Shown here one piece after another: positions 46,279 through 57,973 of a DNA stretch of 64,000 nt. The notes under the pieces are model-generated. The model searched no databases. It was not told the DNA's origin and saw only the letters and a list, made by a program, of their open reading frames with translations. The translations under genes and the position numbers were made by a program. Each line of letters opens with the position of its first letter. The stretch's first letter is position 1. Origin of the DNA: Lepas anatifera (taxonomy: Eukaryota > Arthropoda > Thecostraca > Lepadidae); NCBI GenBank assembly GCA_034440635.1, contig JAOTON010000455.1, forward strand, positions 372,001 to 436,000. Direction: 5' to 3'.

Positions 46279-48664
46279 GTGGCGCGCCAGAATATGCCGC
46301 AGTCGGCCATCTGCATCGGTGTGGACTTGGTTCAGATAAAGCCCATCCCCAACTGCATCGCGCTGAAGGAGGACATCACCACCGAGAGGTGCCGACAGGC
46401 TCTGAAGCGCGAACTCAAGACCTGGAAGGCCGATGTCGTTATGAACGACGGTGCGCCGAACGTCGGCAAGTCGTGGCTACACGATGCGTTCAAGCAGGCC
46501 GAGCTGTGTCTGTCCGCGCTATCGCTAGCGACGGAACTGCTCCGCAAGGGAGGGTGGTTCGTCACGAAGGTCTTCCGCTCGAAGGATTACCATGCCCTCA
46601 TCTGGGTGCTGAAGATTCTCTTTAGCAAGGTTCATGCCACCAAACCTCAGGCGTCACGAAACGAGTCAGCAGAGATCTTCGTCGTTTGCCAAGGCTACAA
46701 AGCCCCAGATAAGATCGACCCCAAGTTCTTGAGCTCCAAGTATGTCTTCGGTGAGCTCATGGACGAGAAGCCAACACAGTTGGTTCTTGGCAAACCGCTG
46801 AAGAAGGAAAAGGCCTTAGGTTATGCAAAAGGAGAGCATACGGTGTACAACGAGCTTCCTGCATCGCAGTTCATCAGCAAATCCAACCATCTGGAAATGC
46901 TTCAGTCCGCTAGCAAGATTGTCCTCGACACTGAAGAGATCAGAAACCATCCGGCCACCACCAACGACGTTCGAGCCAATATCGACGACATCAAGGTCCT
47001 CGGAAAAGCGGAGATAAAATCGCTTATGAAGTGGCGCAAACAACTGAAAGAGACCTTCGAAAAGAAAGAAGCGACTCCTGAAGATGCTGTCGAGCCCACT
47101 CCGGAGGAAGAAGAAGATGCCGAACTAGCTAATATAGATAAACAAATCTCAGAGCTGAAGGCTCAGCAGCGCTCCGATGCTAAGAAGAAGCGTAAGAAGC
47201 TGATGGCAGAACGGCGCAAGATTCTGGAGAAGCTGCGTGCATCAGGATACTCGACAGAAGGTAGAGTGGAAACCTCGGAGCAGGATCTGTTTGCGATGCG
47301 TGACGTCAAGGATCCCAGCCAAGCTCTGGACGTTGATGTCAACGACATCCCAGTGACAGAGGAGCCGGATGCGGAGCCGGATACTCTGCCTTCCCTGCGC
47401 GCCCACACCCGCGACGGGGGAGATTCGAGACGCAATGGGCAACTTCAATCCGGATGTAGAAGATCGACTTGACGAGGAGGAACTTCAGTGGGTTGATGAC
47501 GAGGAACCTGAACCGACAGGTCTGGGTCTGGAGACTAGTGGTGAAGCGGATGATGTAGGCAGCGAGGAGGACGATGTTGATGAACCCCAGCTTCTGGTCG
47601 ACGATATCCAGTTGACTAAAGGGACTAAGGTGTCAACGCTAGAAAGGCGAGCGCGGAAAGCTGAGCTTTGGTTCGACAAGGACGTATTTGAATCGATCGA
47701 GGATGATGCTGACGAGGACTTTGAACTGGAACAGGCAGTCAAAAGCCACGAAAAGAAGGGAGGCACTCTCTTCGGTGCTGATTCCACTGACAAGGCTCAC
47801 CAGGGGGGATGATGACTGTGCAGAATCGAACAAAGGGGAAGAAAATGAAAAGGGGAAACGGAGAGAGAAGAGTAAGTTTGATAGTGACAGTGAAGAAGAC
47901 GAAGAGGAAGAGAGAAGTGATAGTTCTGACGACTCAGATTCAGACGATGACAAACCGCGTCGGAAAAAGAAGATGGGTCATCGCTCTGATTCGGATAATC
48001 TCGAGGCTCCAGCGAAGAAAAAACGTACCGTCAAGCTAGACGCCAGAGGTTTGGCTCTCGGCTCCGCACTGATCCACTCCAAGAAATCCCGTCGTGACAT
48101 CATAGATGCTAGCTACAACCGCTACGCCTTCAACGATGCCAACCTTCCTTCGTGGTTCGTGGAGGACGAGAAGCGGCATATGAGGTGGATGCCGGAAGTT
48201 GATCCTGAATTAGAGGCTGAGTACCGGAACAGGCTTAAAGAGGTCGATGCAAGGCCGATCAAGAAGGTAGCAGAGGCTAAAGCCAGAAAGAAGAAGCGAA
48301 TGCTGAAGAGGATGGAAAAGGCGAAAAAGAAGGCGGAGAACGTGCTGGAGAAGAACGATGTCTCCACTCTGGAGAAAGCTCGCGAGCTAAAGAAGATATA
48401 TGCACGAGCACGTAGCAACAAACAACAAGAGGTGAAGTATGTTGTCGCCAAGAAGTCGACAACCACGGGGGAAGAGGGCGGCTCGGCCTGCTGGTGTCAA
48501 GGGACACTACAAAATGGTGGACCCTAGGATGAAGAAGGATGTCAGAGCCATGGGCAAGAGTGGGAAAAGTTCGGGAGGGAAGACAAAGGGAGGCCCGCGC
48601 CCCGAAGGGCGGCAGCGCGAGACCTGGTGGAAGGGGCAAGGGCCACCGGGGTGGCAAAAGGTGA
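46279..48664 (+). CDS. FTSJ3: FTSJ3/Spb1 rRNA 2'-O-methyltransferase, exon 2 with four apparent frameshifts
   Basis: Nucleolar enzyme that 2'-O-methylates pre-rRNA and takes part in 60S ribosome maturation. The exon follows a CAG acceptor (46277-46278). It carries the rest of the K-D-K-E methyltransferase core: NDGAPN, TKVFRSKDY and ESAEIFVVCQG. Next come the DUF3381 region, acidic Asp/Glu/Ser stretches and the Spb1 C-terminal domain with INARPIKKVAEAKARKK-like sequence (here VDARPIKKVAEAKARKKKR). The basic tail ends GHRGGKR at the TGA 48662-48664. The reading frame moves by +1 four times, at G5 47416-47420, G6 47803-47808, G5 48467-48471 and C4 48600-48603. Dropping one base at each run gives a continuous protein of about 853 residues, close to the human 847. 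The pattern points to consensus errors rather than decay, but a pseudogene cannot be excluded. Confidence 0.88.
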
Positions 48665-49984
48665 TTGGCGTCGAAATGTTAATTCATCGTTTACTGTCAT
48701 GTGCAAATATAGTGAACTTTATACATGTCATTCGCCTGTGTATGTTTCGGTTCACAGACCGACCCATGTGAATGGAATGCACAGCGGGGGGGGTAATGGC
48801 TAACTCTTGAAGGCATTGATTTGATTTGACGCATTCAGTTGAAGACGATAAAGAAAAGAAATGTGCAGAAAAAATGGAAGAACACAAGTTTGTTCTTGGC
48901 CAGACTGCTGACAGAAGTTTTTTGCCAGATTATCTGAGGTATGTCTTAAAGCTTAGGCTGTATTTGAGGGATTCTCCGGTTGTGGGAGAATTACGCCGCC
49001 GTCTTCTCAACGTTGTGATTTTAGGTTTTATAAACTATTATCCAGTTGGCATCGGGGTCGGGATGGGAAGACTTAAAATACATGCCGCCAACGTGGAGGA
49101 GAGTGCACGCCGTGGTTTGATTTTTACCTATACCAGAGCCTAGTGGTACAATGAGTCTTCAAACGGCTGTGCTTACACGAAAGCGCAGATGGAGCCAAGC
49201 AGCCACAAACCAACCAACTAAACACAAATGGAGCTCCGACTCTGCGGCAGGTATCAGAAACAGCCTCTGCAGTGAGAATCCGAACTTGCCAGCGCGCGGC
49301 CTGTTCACACCGAGTACTGCACCGTAACGAAATGCAGAAAAACGAGGGTAATACTCAGCATGTGCTCTGGATTTTGCTGCTGATTTTTACTCGGGCTCAA
49401 ACTTTCTGAGGTATTTTGTAGTACAATACGGTTCGAGAATGTAAAAAGCGGAGAACAGGAGCGGGGCATCGTTCGGTTGGGGCTGAGTCAGGGCACGTAC
49501 TCACCACAGGTGGCCTATAGGTGGCACCACATCAGGAGCAGTGCAGTAAATGGCCAGTCGCCGTCAGTGACGGCAGTTCGTCTGCGGCGATAACCGCAGG
49601 AGGCTATATCTTTCGACTCTGACCCCCTAGATGCACTCCCCGACTAACCAAGATTGAAAATTACATATGGGTGTCCATACCATGCGTTGATTTTTATCTT
49701 TTGGGGGCTCGGGAATCCCTAATGATCAGTCGAAGTAGTGTGAAAATATCCTTTAGCTGTTCATATTTGTCATTTCATGGACTTTCAAATAGTATAAGGC
49801 AACTGATCGGGCTTGCGGGTGGCCTATAATACGCTTAACAGTATGCTATCATCTCTTGATATCGTGGCTATCGGTATTATTTCAAATTTGACCCCTCCCC
49901 CCATCTTTTTCGAATATTCACGGTCCTGGTCCATACACGATGCAGCATGTTCCCTAAAGGTGCTCATCACGGCCCAGATTTGGC
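48665..49984. other. Intergenic, no gene seen
   Basis: The FTSJ3 3' UTR must begin here, but no clean AATAAA was found in the first 200 bases. Small open frames (for example 48826-49143) have no recognisable domain. A short direct repeat of GGTGGC..ATAGGTGGCAC occurs near 49510. Confidence 0.4.
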
Positions 49985-50174
49985 CCTTATGGCCTCGTAT
50001 GACCTTTAAGATATTTATACATTTCAACACAAGTTGGATATAGATCATCCTAGACCTCCCAAGCTGTCTAATAGGCGTTTTTCTAACCCTTTTAGTTTCC
50101 GAGATCTCAAGAGGCACCTAAGGACCCCTTCCACCGCACTTCGATCCCTGGTCCCACCCCGCTGCACGTGTTAA
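49985..50174 (+). mobile_element. 3' part of a family-1 element
   Basis: The order ATGGCCTCGTATGACCTT, AAGATATTTAT, GCGTTTTTCTAACCC, TTAGTTTCCGAGATCT, GGACCCCTTCCACCGC, then GTGTTAA matches the right third of copies A and B. The left part is not recognisable. Confidence 0.6.
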
Positions 50175-53100
50175 AAACGGTTAAAAAATGAAAAAAATAG
50201 TTTTGAAAACATTAACTACTCGCTGCCGTTATCCAAATAGCTAAGCGAAACTACCTAGACACGGAAAAGAACCAGCAGCGGTCTGTCTCGTGCTATTGAC
50301 TGTGGTTTTCATTGGAAGGGGAGGATCTGGGTGCTCTAGTAAATGACATTATTGCACTACACTAATGTGAGAGGTACAAGAAGGGAAACTGAACAATTTA
50401 TTGAAGCCAAACGAGGATGACACCACAAAAGAATGGAAAGCTACACGCAAGCTAACAAATTCGAAAATTTATCATTTGGGTCAATTAAGAATCTGTTAGA
50501 TTTGGGTGGGACCGATATTCCAGACAATACATTGCAAATGCAGCCAATAACTTCTTTTCAAGCATCAGGAAACAACGACAAGATTCTCCCGTCATTGGTG
50601 AACGCCATCGATTCCGTATTTCTTGACGCAATTGCGTAAAGTCAGAGAAATTATCGATAGTCAGCCACCGAGCTGTTATACATTTGACACCTTGTTGACA
50701 AAAGGTCATTAAGGGTCAGATACCACACAAAAGGTCAAATAAGGTCGCCCGCCTTAAATGGCCTTCACCAGTGTGATCTAACACTCATGTCAGCCATGCC
50801 GCTAGCATCAGTTCCCAAGCAGGTGGATGAAATCTGGATGACTTATTGACCTTTGAACTCCCGTGATCAGGCGAGATCAGTGCCCTGAGATGGATTAATT
50901 TGGTATGCAGCAGTAGGTATAAGCTGAAATATTCCGGTGCATTAAGGGTCGCTTCAATGATGCCGCAGTATATTCCACACTGAAGAGGCCAAAACTTGCC
51001 AGGTCGTATCGGGTTGCGAAGGTCATTGTTTGCTTTTTTGTAATTTTACCATCCATATTTCAGTTGAAGAGCATTTCAAATGTGTTAAAATACGCTTACG
51101 TCTATGATGCTACGTCATTAAATGTTGGCGCAAAACGGCGTGTCGTGTCTGTGCCCTATGTGGCTTTAGCATGTTCAGGAGTCGTATGCGACCTTACCAA
51201 CAGACCTAGAGCCAGAAGGTTAAATACCATCGGAGGTTTTAGGTCACAAGCACTACGATGCAGTTTACCACTTCTCTCTATCTTTTGTAGCTTCCCAACG
51301 TCTAAGTGGGGATCGATCGCTTACAAAAAACCATGACAAAGGTTTATTTTACATATTTGTGGAAAAACACATAGAATGTTCTGCATATTGCAAGCAAATT
51401 CATCTAAATGATTTTTTATTTCCTGCGGTGGAGTTTGAAGAGAATAATATCAAGAAACAGCCTACAGCGCGAGACTATTAATTATTTTACGAATGGTATT
51501 ATCATGTTTAAAGTGTCGATTTGTTTGAAAAATAAATTGAATTACGAAACAGGCGCATACTGCATGTTTTTTCTCTTTTAAAATAGTGAAAAGCGATAGT
51601 TCAAAAGCTTTCTGAAAGCTTAAAAATTGTCAGGAAGAGAGGGAGAGAGAGAGAGAAGCGCCTTTTCTTTACCGTGACGATCGGGACGGGCCCATTTAAT
51701 TCGTGGCACGCCCCAGTCGGTCCAGGGGCTATCGATGCTCCAACTGTTGAGCTGGGCGGTACCAGACACCACCCAGTTGGGTTTTTCTGACCACCCAAAT
51801 GATGAAACAAAATCAGAAATTCCGGCTTCCAGCAAACTAGGAATCAAATGACGTGTAGATGAGATTGCGGCAAAAAAGTCGATACCATAGGATATGAGTC
51901 TGACTGTTCGATATGATACATGTTAGTATCTATTCCAAAATTTTTGTGGAACCTGACGGCTAGCCGAGCACCGTTTTATTGGTGTTATTTGCCATCGACT
52001 TCGTGCGGCGAAAAAATGCTGTGGAGAGTTCGGGAAACGCCGTTGGTGGGGATATTCAAGAAATTATTGTGATAAGGTATACAGAAAAGACAGAGAAAAC
52101 AGAGCATTCTAAACTGGTAATATCCATCACAATATCAGTTGTAACGTTGCTGAAGAGGAGACATTCCGTTCTGTTTACACAAGCAGCTGGAAAAGTCATC
52201 GGCTGCAGGCTGCAGATGGGGCGCGCAGGTGCGTTGGTGGGTGTGGGACCTCCGGGTTCCGTGTTCCAGGCTCTGGCTTCAGGCCAAGAACGCTGGACGT
52301 CGGCGGCTGACGGGAGAACACCAGGCGAAGGATTCAGCTGGGCGTGACCCAAACTCGGTCGAAGTCAGCGCCAATACCGCAGTCCCAGTCAATGGAGCCG
52401 AGATGCCGCCAAGATGCCGCCCCGGCCCCCCGGGATAACCGCCATCCAGCAACACCTGCACTGACTGATCCGGGGCCGCCTAATGTCTTCCTGGGATGCT
52501 GACTGAGAGACTCCCAAGTCGATATGATTTTTGGTGTTTGCTTGCTCTTTGTCAAAATATATTTGGGTATTGTCAAAATATCTTGCACATCGGTGTTCTT
52601 TTATAAGTGAGAACTGTCAAGTCTCAATGAAACCTATTTGACTCTCGTGTTTTAAACAATGTTGTTTTCCGATATTATGAGAGTGCCGATTCTCCTCTCG
52701 AGATTTCTAAGTATACATACATGTGACTGTTTTGTTTAAGCTATAACAAGCGCCAAAACAGAAAGTATTTATTTGAGTACCGATTGATTTATTGTAATGT
52801 ATCAAGTACAGGCCAAAGCTCCCTTACCACTGAAATCATATGGTTGAAACCATGACTGGAGATCTCTTCTCGATCCAGGGGGAGGGGTGGGTCCTGGGTG
52901 GGTTAACGCTGGCACGGCAATATAAGCCCTACACAAAAAAGTCTATGGGAGACCCATAATCCAGAGGGGTCTTAACCCCAACCCCCCGGATTTCCACCCA
53001 TGGTTGAAACCATACCCACGAATGTATGTGTTTGTATGTATGCATTTATATCCAAACACCTGGGGATATCAGAATAATCGTAAGATTTTAACGATGAGCC

Positions 53101-53177
53101 AACTGTCAAGATTATGCAGTGTTTCCAACTCTGACCATGTTGGGAGGGATTTGGGAGATCAAATAAGCCTATTCAGA
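50175..53177. other. No gene seen
   Basis: About 3 kb with scattered AGGTCA half-sites near 50700 and a (GA)n tract near 51640. A GC-rich patch at 52200-52450 has open frames on both strands. No domain, RNA gene or element end recognised. Confidence 0.45.
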
Positions 53178-53248
53178 GGCACCGCCGGGACTTGAACCCG
53201 GGACCTCTGGCTCAGAAGGCAAACGCTCTACCACTGATCCATGCACCC
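53178..53248 (-). pseudogene. tRNA-like sequence (Arg-TCT-like), acceptor stem broken
   Basis: Read on the minus strand it has a perfect T arm (CCGGG TTCAAGT CCCGG) with a B box and a D arm with one mismatch. The 7-base anticodon loop CTTCTGA has TCT in the anticodon position. The 5' acceptor GGGTGCA does not pair with 3' CGGTGCC, and the anticodon stem has a mismatch. A functional tRNA is unlikely; it is a tRNA pseudogene or the head of a SINE. Confidence 0.5.
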
Positions 53249-53499
53249 GCCTTTTCGATGTTAACATATTTTTTTATATCCTACTCGTCCAAATGCACTG
53301 ATACGGTACATATAGTTTATGTTTATACCGATAGAGTGAACCTAACACGTTAGGGGTAAGTGAACGGTCATTGGGCAGATTTCCCTATTAACGCTCGCCC
53401 CAGTGAGGAGGTGTTTGAACACTCCCTGCGGGTTCTGCCGGCGGCACGAAAAAACAGCGTTGCAAAGCTCAGCCGAACTTGGCACACCTTATCTGTACC

Positions 53500-53535
53500 G
53501 GTACCTAATCCTTATCCTTATCCTTACTCTACCTG
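53500..53535 (+). repeat. (CCTTAT)n microsatellite
   Basis: AATCCTTATCCTTATCCTTA run in otherwise plain sequence. Confidence 0.6.
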
Positions 53536-53749
53536 TAGGCTGTGAGCGCATGTGCCTGTAGCTGCAGCGACCCCTCCAGGTAGAATCCCATCCTCTTTAT
53601 CCTCACCTTTCCTCATCCTTACCATCTCCTTCCATAGTTTATAATCACTTCATGCTCATTACGACAACACTTTAAAAGCCACCTCATTTGTGTGGAAGTG
53701 TGAGTAATACATGATACATATCCTTGATCAATTCCGCAACTTTTTCCAA

Positions 53750-54623
53750 AGTTTTAGGGTTGAGTCATCTCAGGTCAGATCACCAGTGCAGGTCAAGTGA
53801 CCTCACCTCCAAAAATATTTAGGGTGGCATAGGTAAGAAATAGGTGAATCTATCAGATTGAAATTTGTCCCACATAATGGGCCTACCGAGTACTAAAAAT
53901 ATATGCCGGGATTTTTTATATCAATGACCCAGGGTCAGGTACGGATCATGACCTCTCCATTGGAAATGCATGGGGAAAACAGGGATTATGCTGTATTTGT
54001 GTAGATGCAGCTGCGAATGCCTTCATATGATCCAAATCGCAGTATCCTGGGTCTCTTTCCAGGTTCATGTTGCAATTTTAACCTGCGACCTTTGAGAGGT
54101 TATCTGGGGCTACCTAGCCGGTTTCAGACTTGGGTTAATAACTTTTTAGGAAATGATGGTAAAGCTTTTATTTTGATTCAATTGCGTTTTGATTGCTATT
54201 GAAAGTTGATTGATACGCATATCGACTATGCTAGATTAGATAGTGACATAGACCTGTCCTTAGGTCAGGTCATTTTTAATTTTGACCTAGTGTAGTCTTA
54301 TTATACGCCATTAGATTCGCCATAACAAGAGGAATCAAATGGTGCTAAAATATGATTGCAACTTCAGTTTGTCAGTCGCTAGAGCCCGGAAACTCTACCA
54401 CCTTCTTTGACCTGTCATGCCCTCAATATTTACGTGAGCGAAAAAGTGACTGATGTAGTTTCTTCATGAATTTTTATGCGCTATCCAACAGCTTTCGGCG
54501 GTTTTTCGCTATCCCGCATAGGAGCCGAGTGGTTTTGAGCACCCCTATCCCGCAAGGTTTTGAACACCCCTTTCCCCATCAGGGTGAAAGTGGCTCGGAG
54601 GCCCACCGGGGCAGGTGTTAGAA
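53750..54623 (+). mobile_element. Family-2 element, left end not found
   Basis: Shares in order with 56979-57741: TCATCTCAGGTCAG, AGGTCAAGTGACC, CAGGGTCAGGTACGGATCATG, ACCTCTCCATTGGAAAT, and AAGGTGGCTC-like sequence before a GGTGTTAG end. AGGTCA half-sites dominate the left half. Confidence 0.6.
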
Positions 54624-56848
54624 AAAAATATTTTACGTCAAAAATATTTTACGGATGTTGAACAGTGCAAGTCAAGACATGGATACCCTAATTGAGATTA
54701 GACCAACCTATACAATAGTATATATGTAATGCTTGATAAACCTGGTCCAGAAGTACATACCTGCATTAGTTGCTGTTGATGTTCCGAATTTTTTTCGTGG
54801 AACCCATGTAAAATGTTACAATTATAAATTACGTTATATTATACGTTACATTATTACATTATTTAGGCTGTAATACAGCTTCTGGTAGATTATGATCAGC
54901 AGCATTAGCAGCATCATAAAAGATTCTTTTCATGTAAAGCCCTCTGAAATGAAATATATGCCCATGAATGATTTTTACCACTTCCAATTTCCCAGCCAAT
55001 GTATCCAACGCCGGTCACAGTCACTGAATTTATTTTCTGAATATCAGAACTAGCTTGGACCATTTTTGCACACATTGCTTTTAACTAAAAGTTTATTTCG
55101 AGCCGCCAATATGCTTTGCAACAACGGTGTGGATTTACATCTCTTTGGGGACGCTCGGACACTCCAAATGAAATATCGATTTAGTTTTTTTAGCAACTTC
55201 TTAATTTACTGTTTTACAGTTTTTTTGTTGTATGAAGATGGAAGACACTATGTCAGGGCTAAAAATAGTACTACAACATTACAACAATACTATGCTAATA
55301 TTATTCTGCCTTATTTTATGTGTTAATTAGTAGCGTGGTTTCAAATTTGTGCACCCTAATAATTTTGGAAAATCCACGTCCATGGACGTGGACACGTCCA
55401 TGGACATATAAAATATGCGCTGAAACCATGGCTAGATATCTCAGGTAGCTCTAAAAGACAATATCAATACGTAGGAATGCTGAAATATTAGTACCTAAAC
55501 TTTATTCTGGGAAAAATTGTTAAGTAGACTTCTCCCCATATTCTGCCCAAGCCTGTTGCGAAACTAAATTTCCACATCAGGTCGCAGCCCAGCGACTTAA
55601 AATCTCAGAAAAGGTCTTAGTTTACTTTCATTACGAAATAAAAATTTGGGAGAACCCATCAACCGAATGCATTATTCTAAATCGTTTAACTGACTTTAAT
55701 GAACGAATACATCAAAACAATAACAGTGGCACTAAAACATCAACGTCTTTACTATGTTTATTGTCACATATCGCTTCGGCATTCACAATACATTTTTTTA
55801 CTTGCGGAAGCGATTGCCTCCGTTCGGAGAGATCATTCTACCATATGTATTTTTACATACAAACTGGCAACGAACCTGACTAGACATGTTGCTTCGGAGA
55901 TTGGCGCAAAAGCTATCAATCACATATCAATGAAAACATAAACAGGCTGGGGTCACAAACGACTTCCTGACATCTGGGTGACTTCACGCTTACAAAACTG
56001 ATTCAGAGACACAGTGTGCGTGTGCTCGGTGGGAGGCTGTGACGACAGAAGCAGCGTTGACAGTGTCACCGACAGTGTCGCAGTGTGTCAGCGCGGAGCA
56101 GTGTCACAGCTTCCGGCTCCGGCGAATGTGACACGGCGCTGCTGCGGCGCAGAGGCGAGCCCAGCAACCCGTTCAGGGGGATCGTAAAGCGAGGAAACAA
56201 GTTTAATCTTAACTTGTCCTTCAGAGGCTAACCTAGGCATCAAGGTTCAGGGAAGGGAGTAACAGTCAAAGTATTGAGAGCCTGGTTTCTAGACAAAGCT
56301 TATTCGTTTATTCAGGCAATTTCCCACTTTTCCTGAATTTTATCAACTGCTGAGTTTGCGTAGCTGTTTACAGGTAGTTCGAATTGGTCAAAGGGAGTCA
56401 TGGTCGGGAGCCCTTCACTCGCCACTGCTGCTGCGGCGGACGCTAGACTGAGCAGCGGAGCGTGCCGGAACACTTCACGGCGCCAGATAACCCGCCGGAA
56501 CACTTCAGGGCGCCAGATACGACGCCGGAAGTTTTATCACCTGGGCACACAGCAGTCAAGGTGCACCTGCGACCCTTGAATTACGCAGAATGAACAAGTA
56601 AAAAGTGGATGTCAAATTCATGTACATGAACACCCTTTCACCGTATAGGATTACTTGTGTTTTCATCGCGAAAAATAAGCAGAGCTGCTGCTTAACTAGT
56701 GCAGTGTCTCCCTTACACCCAGAAGTCAGTAAATAGTCAATCTAAAAACGTCTCGTGTGTGTCTCTTGACACGTCATGTTCCGAGACCATCTGGCGTCTG
56801 TAACTATACTGTTTTGATGATCTACCAACCATAAAGGGCCCTCTGGTA
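54624..56848. other. No supported gene
   Basis: AT-rich sequence with an 18-bp perfect palindrome at 55374-55391 and a GC-rich patch at 56020-56180 made of repeated GACAGTGTC words. A 30-bp direct repeat lies at 56464-56531. Open frames are short. Confidence 0.45.
56464..56531 (+). repeat. 30-bp direct repeat, 2.3 copies
   Basis: GCCGGAACACTTCA(C/G)GGCGCCAGATA at 56464 and 56494, then a partial third GCCGGAAG at 56524. Confidence 0.85.
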
Positions 56849-57973
56849 TTTAAAGGGAAAATGGTACCTCCGTCGGATTTGAAGTGCGCAAAGCACACCA
56901 GAAAGCTCCTGGTTCCATATTTCGTTTTTTTAGAACTCGAACTTTTACAGAGCACCGGCGCCTCATGAGCGTACTACTTTAACACGCGCATTGACGGGGG
57001 GCGGGTACCTGCCCTCTTGGGTTTTTGAAGATAGCATAAAAGCGGCGGCGCGTAGCCCTCCGTAATTGGCGTATATTCTCTCTGATCATTTTTACAACTT
57101 TTTGTCAAAATGTTAAGGTTAGGTCATCTCAGGTCAGGTCACCAGTCCAGGTCAAGTGACCGAACTTAAGTTTATTCATATCGATGACCTAAGGTCAGGT
57201 ACGAGCCATGACCTCTCCATTGGAAATCAAGGAAGAGTGGTTTTAGCTAAATAACTAGGTAACGCATGGAGATAAAGTGTTTGTTTAGCTCCATTAGATT
57301 GGCCTTGTCTTTGCAGTTATAATGATATGCATTTTGACTTAATTTGTCTTTGACCTGACTTAAGGTCAGGTCAAATGACATATTTGACCTGATTTGACAT
57401 AGCAATACCATAATACACATCATTAGATTCAGCTTGCTGCGCGGATTCCAATGGTCTAAACTGTTATGCTCTAGCTTTACTTGTTCAGATGTAATGGCCG
57501 AAAACCTTCAATTACATGTTATCCCTATGGCGGCATGTTTTAACCTCTAGTGACCTTAAATTTGACCTGACAAAAATGATTCAAATAATTTTGATGGAGA
57601 AGTGGATGAGGTACCAAACGCCGTTTACTGTTTTCTGCTACCTAGCGCGGTTCTCGAGATATTAGGGGTGGAGGGGGAGGTACCCACCACCTCTCCCGTC
57701 AAAGCGAAGGTGGCTCAGACCCACGTCAATGCGCGTGTTAAACACACGTACCGTGAGCCCGTCCCTCTATAGGCCTAGCGGCTGGCGGCGGCTGTTGGGC
57801 GGGGCGGTGGTAGGGAGGTGGGAGGGGCCGGATACCGCCCCAAACATGCGCTGTTTTACCGCGAATTGTGAAATCTTTGACAAACAAACTATCGATCCAA
57901 GGTATTTCCTGTCCGCTCTAGCCAATGACCATCTCAAATCAAACCCAAAGTAAGAGTGGCACATCCCCTTTAA
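56849..57973 (+). mobile_element. Family-3 TTAA element interrupted by a family-2 element
   Basis: The left end TTTAAAGGGAAAATGGTACC and right end GTGGCACATCCCCTTTAA are family-3 termini. The subterminal ATCTCAAATCAAACCC matches the right end of the 28908 copy in complement. The middle is replaced by the family-2 element 56979-57741. Confidence 0.65.
56979..57741 (+). mobile_element. Family-2 TTAA element, complete
   Basis: 763 bp with perfect 19-bp inverted ends TTTAACACGCGCATTGACG / CGTCAATGCGCGTGTTAAA, TTAA being the likely target duplication. Contains repeated AGGTCA / TGACCT half-sites at 57120-57165, 57190-57200 and 57350-57400. No transposase. Confidence 0.85.
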
